This document shows positions 57,234 through 64,000 of a stretch of 64,000 nt of DNA, piece after piece (within the stretch, counting starts at the first letter, position 1; the number at the start of each line of letters is the position of its first letter). The notes under the pieces are model-generated. The model searched no databases, was not told where the DNA came from, and saw nothing but the letters and a program-made list of their open reading frames with translations. A program made the position numbers and the translations under genes. The DNA is from Adineta vaga (taxonomy: Eukaryota; Rotifera), in contig CP075494.1 in the NCBI GenBank assembly GCA_021613535.1, positions 9,734,001 to 9,798,000 of the forward strand. Reading direction: 5' to 3'.

Positions 57234-57512
57234 ATGGCACCACTCAAAGGTTTATCATGGCAATCATTAAAAGCTAATTATTCATTGATCCCACTCTTTT
57301 CCATTGTTACAATCGGTATGGTTATGGCAGCTGGACACGCATTTCGTAGTTTAGCATTTTCGAGCGATGTCAAAGTTAATCGACGTAATCCTGAACGACC
57401 ATGGGAAACTCAAGTTAATGATGATGGATCATTTAAAAGCGCAAAATATCTTCATATTCATGATTATCGTAAATTAAAGAAAAGCGAATATGAACCAGAA
57501 CTCGACGAATAA
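57234..57512 (+). CDS. NDUFA4: NDUFA4-like mitochondrial protein (cytochrome c oxidase-associated)
   Basis: Single exon, 92 residues. The segment NYSLIPLFSIVTIGMVMAAG, then a short loop and RSLAFSSDVKVNRRNPERPWE, matches NDUFA4 (HPSLIPLF..LFNPDVCWDRNNPEPW). YRKLKKSEYEPE near the end matches YSKLKKERPDF. One membrane helix at about residues 18-38. In mammals NDUFA4 is a subunit of cytochrome c oxidase rather than complex I. An acceptor-like CTTTTGTAG lies 22 bases before the ATG. First gene of a tight plus-strand series with CDK9 and Fcf2; its stop is 174 bases from the CDK9 start. Confidence 0.9.
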   Translation: MAPLKGLSWQSLKANYSLIPLFSIVTIGMVMAAGHAFRSLAFSSDVKVNRRNPERPWETQVNDDGSFKSAKYLHIHDYRKLKKSEYEPELDE

Positions 57513-57670
57513 ATATCCTCGAACATTTTCTTTTCTTTTTTTGTCCCAACTTTCAATCCTTCATACTGTAGATCTATTTCCTTGAACAGAAGTAGTTTAT
57601 TTCATCCGTACTTTTTTCTCTCTTTGTCCTTTTTTGATTAAAAACAAAACATAAACCGATTTTCTTTTTC

Positions 57671-57686
57671 TCTTTGTTTTTTTCAG
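57671..57686 (+). other. Candidate trans-splice acceptor before CDK9
   Basis: A long T-rich tract ends in CAG immediately before the CDK9 ATG, with the upstream gene's stop only 174 bases away. A cis promoter would have to lie in that spacer and leave no 5' UTR. A spliced leader added at this AG is the economical explanation. Confidence 0.65.
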
Positions 57687-59368
57687 ATGGCTCATCAAAA
57701 TCGACCACCCGAACAACCTCCATTGGAATTTCCTTATATTGGTAAAATTTTAGATGAAAAATTGACAGTATTAAAACTATGTGTTATAATTTAGGTGATG
57801 TAACTCAATATGAACGTACTGAAAAAATCGGTCAAGGAACCTTTGGGTAAGATCAAGAATAAAATGAAAACTATATGATATGATTCTTGTAGAGAAGTAT
57901 TTAAAGCTCGTTGTAAACAAACGAATGATTTAGTAGCAATGAAGTTGATTTTAATGGATCAAGAAAAAGAAGGTTTTCCAATAACAGCATTACGTGAAAT
58001 CAAGATTTTACAAGAATTACGACATGATAATATTGTTCGTCTTATTGAAGTTTGCCGTTCAGCAAGTATGTCAACTTTTTCACTGATTCTGACATGAACT
58101 TAATAATCTTCTTTTGTAGTGGATAAATCATCTCGAAGTAAATTTTATTTTATCTTTGAATTCTGTGATCATGATTTGGCCGGTATTTTACGCAATGCAA
58201 ATGTTAAATTTAGTCTTGGACATATTAAATCAATCATGCAACAATTATTAGATGGTAATTTCTTTATCTATTCATTCTATGCTTAATTCGAAAATATTCT
58301 TTTATTTAGGTCTCTATTTTATCCATAAAAATCATATTATTCATCGGTAAATTTCCCACAAATAAGGAAAAACCGTTCATTGTCAATTTTTCACTCTATT
58401 GTAGTGATATTAAATCAGCAAATATTCTAATTACACGAGATGGTGTGTTGAAATTAGCTGATTTTGGCTTAGCAAAAGTGATTACACCACCTAAACGTAA
58501 GGAATTTGTTTTTTTTTGTTTCATATTACACACAGACCATGTATTTCGTTTTTGTAGCTAATCATCAAAATCGATATACATGCCGTGTAGTTACTTTGTG
58601 GTAAGAAAACATTCATTTTACTTAAACCAAATTAATTATCTTATTATCTTCTAGGTACCGTCCACCAGAATTGTTGTTGGGTAAAAATAAAGAAAAATGA
58701 ATTATTTTGCAGTTTAGTCTGTCTGCTTTTGTAGGTGAACGTGATTATGGTCCAGCTATTGATATGTGGGGTAAACTATCTTTTGAGAAATGTTTATAAA
58801 TAACATATATCATTGTCTGATGGTATATAGGAGTTGGATGCATTTTCGCCGAAATGTGGATTCGTTCTCCAATTATGCAAGGTAAGAATTGGCACGGTAA
58901 CCATCATCATCGATACTAATCTTTCTAATATTATTAGGCACTAGTGAACAACATCAACTTGAACTCATTAGTCATCTATGTGGTAGTATTGAGCCAAGTG
59001 TTTGGCCGGGTGTGAATAAATTGCCGTTATATAATAAACTAAAATTAGCACAAAATGAACGTCGTCGAGTTCATGATCGAATGAAACCATATATTCAAGA
59101 GCCATTAGCCTTAGAATTAATTGATAAATTGTTAACCTTAGATCCCAAACAACGTATCGATGCTGATAATGCTGTTAATTCAGATTTCTTTTATACTGAA
59201 CCACCTCTAGCAGATTTAAAACCACTTCTATCAAAATATCCATCTATGTTCGAACTGAAAGAAGTTTCACGTAATAATTACAATGCTCAAATTCAACAAC
59301 AACAACAGCAACGTGCACGACCACCAAGACCTAATGCGCCTAATCTACCATCAGAAACTATCTATTAG
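57687..59368 (+). CDS. CDK9: CDK9, P-TEFb kinase of transcription elongation
   Basis: Cyclin-T-dependent kinase that phosphorylates RNA polymerase II and pausing factors. About eleven short exons. Glycine loop GQGTFGEVFKA, then [24 protein letters not shown] containing the diagnostic PITALRE helix. Catalytic loop [21 protein letters not shown], and activation segment with [19 protein letters not shown], where the Thr follows RVV as in CDK9. The lobe ends [20 protein letters not shown]. The Q- and P-rich C-tail is CDK9-like. The ATG at 57687 directly abuts TTTTTTTCAG, leaving no room for a 5' UTR from a cis promoter. Catalytic residues are intact. Confidence 0.97.
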
Positions 59369-59502
59369 AAAACAAGGCGCATATGTGTCTATATATATTT
59401 TCTCTCTCTTTGTTAATGTTATTGTTTATGTCCTAGTCGAAACATTCATTCAATAAAACAAAATCCATTGGTGTACAGATTTATATATAAACATGAGTTG
59501 CT

Positions 59503-59515
59503 CTTTTTCTTCCAG
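59503..59515 (+). other. Candidate trans-splice acceptor before Fcf2/DNTTIP2
   Basis: CTTTTTCTTCCAG abuts the ATG at 59516, 147 bases after the CDK9 stop. Same arrangement as at CDK9. Confidence 0.65.
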
Positions 59516-60374
59516 ATGTCGAATAGAATTATTGATCCAGGTGTAACAATTAAAACATATGATATACTTAATTGTGTAGGTGAAACTGATGAATTTGACC
59601 TTGTTTCGAATTATATTTTGTCGTCTTTAGGATGTTCGTAAAGCTAAATCTCGTTCGTCAAATATCGTTAGTGCATTAACCACTAGTCAAGTAGGAAAAT
59701 ATCCATTGATTGATTATTTTATAGATACATCTCTCTTTCGCAGTCTATTCCACAATCTGTTATTACCGATGATTTTGTGAAGAAAAGTGAAGTACCACCG
59801 TATGATATTCATCAACGTGAAGCAAAACGTCTACGACAAGTACGTTATTATCAATTTCACAATTTTTCTTTTGAATACATGTCATATTTTTAGATAGAAC
59901 AAAGTAAAACCAAAGGAAAAAACTGGTACAACATGCCTGCACCGGAAATAACTGAAGAAAAGAAAAATGATCTACTCGCAATTCAAATGCGTGGTGGTTT
60001 ATATGCAGATAGATTTTTCAAAAAAGGAAGTGATACCAAAGGTCTTCCGAAATATTTTCAAGTACATTCTATTTTCTAGCACAAGAGAAACTCGATCTAC
60101 TAATCATCTCTCTTTTAGACTGGAACTGTTGTTGATAATCCAGCAGATTTCTATCGACGTATTCCGAAGAAAGATCGCAAGAAAACAATTCTTGAAGAAC
60201 TTTATAATGATACTAAAGTTAAAAAGTACGTCATTGATAAATTCAAGATACATATTTCTATGTGGTACGTTTTTTAGATTTAGTAAAAAACGTTATACAG
60301 AAATCAAAGAAACAAATCGTCGACGTTTTACCGCATTAAAACATATGAAACGTTTGAAAAATAAAAAGAAATGA
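59516..60374 (+). CDS. DNTTIP2: Fcf2/DNTTIP2-type pre-rRNA processing protein
   Basis: Six short exons encode about 190 residues. The Fcf2 domain is clear: NWYNMPAPEITEEKKNDLLAIQMRG, the family W-x-x-[ML]-P-A motif, then KGLPKYFQTGTVVD, ADFYRRIPKKDRKKTILEELYND and FSKKRYTEIKE. It ends in a run of lysines. The animal DNTTIP2 protein and yeast Fcf2 act in early 18S rRNA processing (SSU processome). Here the long N-terminal extension of human DNTTIP2 is absent. The ATG at 59516 directly follows TCTTCCAG, and the CDK9 stop lies 147 bases upstream, consistent with a downstream gene of a polycistron. Stop codon is 43 bases from that of convergent EFHC1. Confidence 0.93.
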
Positions 60375-60417
60375 GCATATTGTTTATTATCGAAATAAAA
60401 AAAGGAGACATGTTAAA

Positions 60418-62783
60418 TTAACGTTCAAAAAAACGTAAAAATTCATATAAATTGATTTTGCCTTCTTGATTTGTTGTACATTCTGCAATCATCTAAACAA
60501 TTCATAAAGAAGAAAAACATAAAAAATAGGTTTTTATTGATATTTTCATTCTTACCGCTTCGATCAAATCATTTTCAAGTGGAAGATTAATTTGTCGAAA
60601 GATATCTATAATATTCTCTCGTGAAATATAACCATTACGATCCTTATCATAACGTAAAAACATTTCACGAATTTGTGAACGATCAGTAATACGCATTCCT
60701 TTTAATTTACTACGAATTTCTGCATATAAACGAATGAAATCACCTGGTTTACGTTGAACGTGTATATTCGTTGCAAGACGAGCATCAGGTCGAGTAGATT
60801 GTGTACTTAAATGTTGACGTAGAGAGTCGATCACGGATGGCGTAAATTGATCAGGATGTTCTTCAGCATATTTTAAAACGAATAGATCAGCAGAACGAAT
60901 GACAAAACGTTGTCGAAATACTTCAACTGTTGCACCAATATAAAAATCCGATGGTCCATAATATTGAGGATGATCAGGTGTCGAATCTATCAGAGAGAAG
61001 GTAACAATAGTTAGGCAAATGAATGATGAATAGAACTTACTTGGTTTTGATACACGTGTTCGTTCAAGAAATCGTCCACCAATAATGCCACTATTACGTT
61101 GAGGTGGTTCATGAATACTAATTGTATCATCACCAAGACGATAGCTAATGACAAATTTACGTAATTGATCAATTTCTCGAGGACTATCCTAGAAGAAAAA
61201 GAAGATTTTATATTCCTCTCATATCACATTTTCATACCAAAACTGCTTCATAACGAAGTACATGATGTTCATTTTCCATTAATTTTACATAATCTTTTTT
61301 CGGTCGATCAGGTTGAAGTTTCAAACAATTCTGAATTGAATCTTCCAACGTACCAAATCCATTGTAAGGTGGAATTTCCTACAAAATTTTCGCTAACTCT
61401 AAACTAGTTTTTTTTTATCAAGATCTTTTACCATTTTTGGCTCTTCTTCTTCTGGTGGTTGAACATCGATAGGTTCAAAATCACTTACACCAAAGTTTTT
61501 TGTATAGAATGTTTTTGTAAACAAATCACAATCATAGATAAAAAAATTTCGTCCATAAATATTCACCGTTTTTCCAATCATTAAATCCGATGGTTTAAAA
61601 TAATTTTTAACTTCAGCATCACTTAATTCAAGAAACACATGTGGAAAAGTACCTGGATTAAAGAAAAAAAAATATCGAACATATTTATAATTATTCAAAC
61701 CATACCTTTGATATCATAACGATCCTTTGGTATTTTATGTCGTGTAATTAATATAGGAAATGGATCTCGTCCATCATTTCCTTTATGTACTTCACGTACT
61801 TCCATTGTATCATTCACTAAATAGTATTGAATGATGAATTCTCGTTTATCTCCAAACATTCGTGTTCGATCATCCCAGATAGCATAAAATCGTAGAACTT
61901 TTCGATCCATTTCCACAAATTGTTTCAATTTATCAAAATCAGTTTTAGTTTTATAAGATTTTAATTCAGCTAATTGATTACGTTTTGTTAAATATGGATC
62001 ACGTGGAACCATTTCAGGTTGATTAACATGAATACCTTCACTTTCTAACCATTCCTAAAGCAATAAGAAAATATTTATCATTATCTTTCTTTCATTCATT
62101 TAATCTCTTACACGAGTAAATGCATCACAATCACAGATACGAAATACTTTCCCATAGATCGCTAAATTCTGTCCAAGATTCAGATCACGAAAATTATAGG
62201 TTTCGCCATGATCATTTTTTGGAAAACGATGACGACGTATTAGTTTTCCTTGAGGAATACCACTATTTTCTTGAACTTCTTCAAAAATTTCTATACTATC
62301 ATCTTCAAGATAATAGAATATTTTAATTGGTCGTACACGATAAAATTCATTGGGACTTTCAGGAATTGATTGTTTAAAGTATCCAAAAAAACGAAGAACT
62401 TTTTTATCATATGCTAAAATAGCTGGAACAAAATTATCAGGATGTTGAACAACAACTTTGCCATAGACTAATTCCGGACGATAATTACGAAGAAGTTCTG
62501 CTTCATCTTCACTCATTCGATTGTAATTAATACGTGCTCCGCCTATTAAATGTCGATGCAATCAATCAATCAATATATATATATACAAAGATTTGATATA
62601 CCTAATCCAACTTCAGGCCATTTGGCGACTCGATGTCCATTCTTAATTTCAAGTGTATGACTTACATTATGATTTGTTTGCTAGATAATATCAATATTTA
62701 TTTAGATGTGTTAAGAAAAAGATAAATAGACATACTGTTGGATCAGAAAATGTATTTCCGGGTAAACGTGATAGACCTTCCAT
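60418..62783 (-). CDS. EFHC1: EFHC1 (myoclonin/Rib72-like), axonemal doublet-microtubule protein
   Basis: Several exons. The start MEGLSRLPGNTFSDPT matches the EFHC1 N-terminus. Three DM10 domains follow: VLRFFGYFKQSIPESPNEFYR..IKIFYYLEDDSIEIFEEVQENSGIPQGKLIRRHR; KVLRFYAIWDDRTRMFGDKREFIIQYYLVNDTMEVREV; and a third with a DCDLF/DCDAF-type terminal strand. The specific passage GGARINYNRMSEDEAELL fits EFHC1 rather than EFHC2. A C-terminal EF-hand (DKDRNGYISRENI) is present with an intact calcium-loop pattern. EFHC1 homologues are protofilament-ribbon proteins inside ciliary doublets, which fits a ciliated animal. Length is near the family norm. Confidence 0.94.
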
Positions 62784-63496
62784 TTACGTTACAATCAACT
62801 CAACACCGAGTTGTCAAGAACTATAGAAGAGAAGCAGTGTTGCTATTGACTGTCTTGTTCTTTTCTTTTTGATATGATGCGCGTGGTTTTTTCATCATCG
62901 TTACCTAGAAACAACCATGAACTACTCATTATTTTTCGTTCAACATATTTGAGAAACTACATTTTCATCCTTAGTTCTGCACACGAAGATCTAAATTAGA
63001 TACTCAGAAGAGCTGCATGAATAGATGTCGCAAATACATCTATTATTCTCTATTTTCATAATCAAGATATGATATAAATGAATCTTTCTTTTTAATCTCT
63101 AGCATTTTAGTAGTGATGAAATAAATTCACAAAAATGTGATTGAAAAAGCTCAGGAGATAAGTCACATATCTTTTCAATGATAAGTAGTGCCATCTATTA
63201 ATTAATTGAAAAATTCCTTATTTCCATCAATAATAATTTTGAAATCATTTTCTTTTCAAGAAAACTTTTATACTCTCTATTAGAAATTTTTTTTAGAAAT
63301 CTTCGTTTTTCTACATACATATATCTTGTTTATTCCAGTGATTACCGAAAAGAAATGACTAGTGAATAATAATAAAAACGTAGAGAAATAGACCTTTCGT
63401 AATTTTTCTTTTTTCCATAGTATGCAATTTAAACTGAAGGCAATATAAACTGTAAATATTTTTTCATTTTTAGATACATTAGAAAACAAAAACAAG
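62784..63496. other. Divergent region between EFHC1 and FAU
   Basis: 713 AT-rich bases between diverging start codons. Near its right end CATTTTTAG (ending about 63472) precedes the FAU ATG by 24 bases. No other feature recognised. Confidence 0.5.
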
Positions 63497-63969
63497 ATGC
63501 AAATCTTCGTTCGTGGTGCCGCCGAACTCGTTCCGCTCGATCTCGAAAAAGATGATACAGTCCAAGATATTCGCGTATGTTCTTCATATTATTCTTCTTC
63601 AATGTTATTATTTTAGAATATTCATTTTAGGAATATATCGCTGATGAATATGATATTGATATGGATGAACTCGTTTTAAGTTACAATGGAACAGCCATGA
63701 ATGATGAACAAACTGTTGAACAACTTGGATTCATCTCTGGTGCAACACTTGATGCTACCGTGAAATTATTTGGTGGTAAAGTTCATGGTTCCTTAGCTCG
63801 TGCTGGTAAAGTCAAAGGTCAGACACCAAAAGTTGCCAAACAAGAAAAACGCAAGAAGAAAACCGGACGTGCTAAACGTCGTCTTCAATACAAACAACGT
63901 TTCGTTAACAAGGTTGCTGGATTCGGTCGTCGTCGTGGACCAAATTCAAATCAACCAGCTTCAACTTAA
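63497..63969 (+). CDS. FAU: FAU: ubiquitin-like protein fused to ribosomal protein S30
   Basis: Two exons. Residues 1-74 form a ubiquitin-like domain ([38 protein letters not shown]) ending LFGG, the processing site. [19 protein letters not shown], with the basic S30 sequence [19 protein letters not shown], follows. RPS30 is part of the small ribosomal subunit; FUBI is released during 40S maturation. The fusion is the animal arrangement. The end of the frame is at 63969 and an AATAAA signal follows at 63994, so the gene is complete at the window edge. Confidence 0.97.
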
Positions 63970-64000
63970 ACATTCAAAAACAAAAAAGGAACAATAAAAT

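Overview
This window is nuclear DNA of a compact animal genome, most likely a bdelloid rotifer or a close relative. It is strongly AT-rich. Almost every gene is cut by GT-AG introns of about 45-65 bases, and genes sit tens to hundreds of bases apart. Several start codons follow a polypyrimidine-AG directly, as expected for spliced-leader trans-splicing, and one decayed locus resembles the ADP-ribosyltransferase/leucine-rich-repeat genes common in bdelloids. The taxon call is inference. The animal-type gene content (FOXG1, EFHC1, MEX3, TMEM115, TSEN34, FASTKD) is read directly.

Left third, 1-28 kb: MEX3-like RNA-binding protein (-), the Golgi protein TMEM115 (-) and the CORVET subunit VPS3/TGFBRAP1 (-). 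VPS3 has one exceptional 3-kb intron holding a small nested gene. Vigilin/HDLBP (+) is convergent with the catalytic subunit of DNA polymerase epsilon (-).

Middle, 28-46 kb: HP1/chromobox protein (+, head-to-head with POLE), Polo-like kinase (-), a small single-pass membrane protein (+), a 1,276-residue secreted protein with six GWxYRYR repeats and no recognised family (-), katanin p60 (-), RBBP5 of the COMPASS/MLL complex (-), methionine-R-sulfoxide reductase B (+) and an unknown low-complexity protein (-).

Right third, 46-64 kb: a FASTKD/RAP mitochondrial RNA protein (+), an unknown basic protein (+), tRNA-splicing endonuclease subunit TSEN34 (+), a single-exon FOXG1 transcription factor (-) with long non-coding flanks, the ART/LRR relic (-), a three-gene operon-like cluster (NDUFA4-like, CDK9, Fcf2/DNTTIP2; all +), the axonemal protein EFHC1 (-) and FAU (ubiquitin-like-RPS30 fusion, +).

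Most genes are unrelated housekeeping functions (replication, chromatin, mitosis, RNA processing, vesicle traffic). The least conventional items are the GWxYRYR-repeat protein, the operon-like cluster, the nested gene and the ART/LRR relic. I saw no convincing tRNA, rRNA, CRISPR array or intact transposon. All start codons given are ATG. Where an open frame extends upstream only from TTG or GTG, I moved the start to the first ATG.
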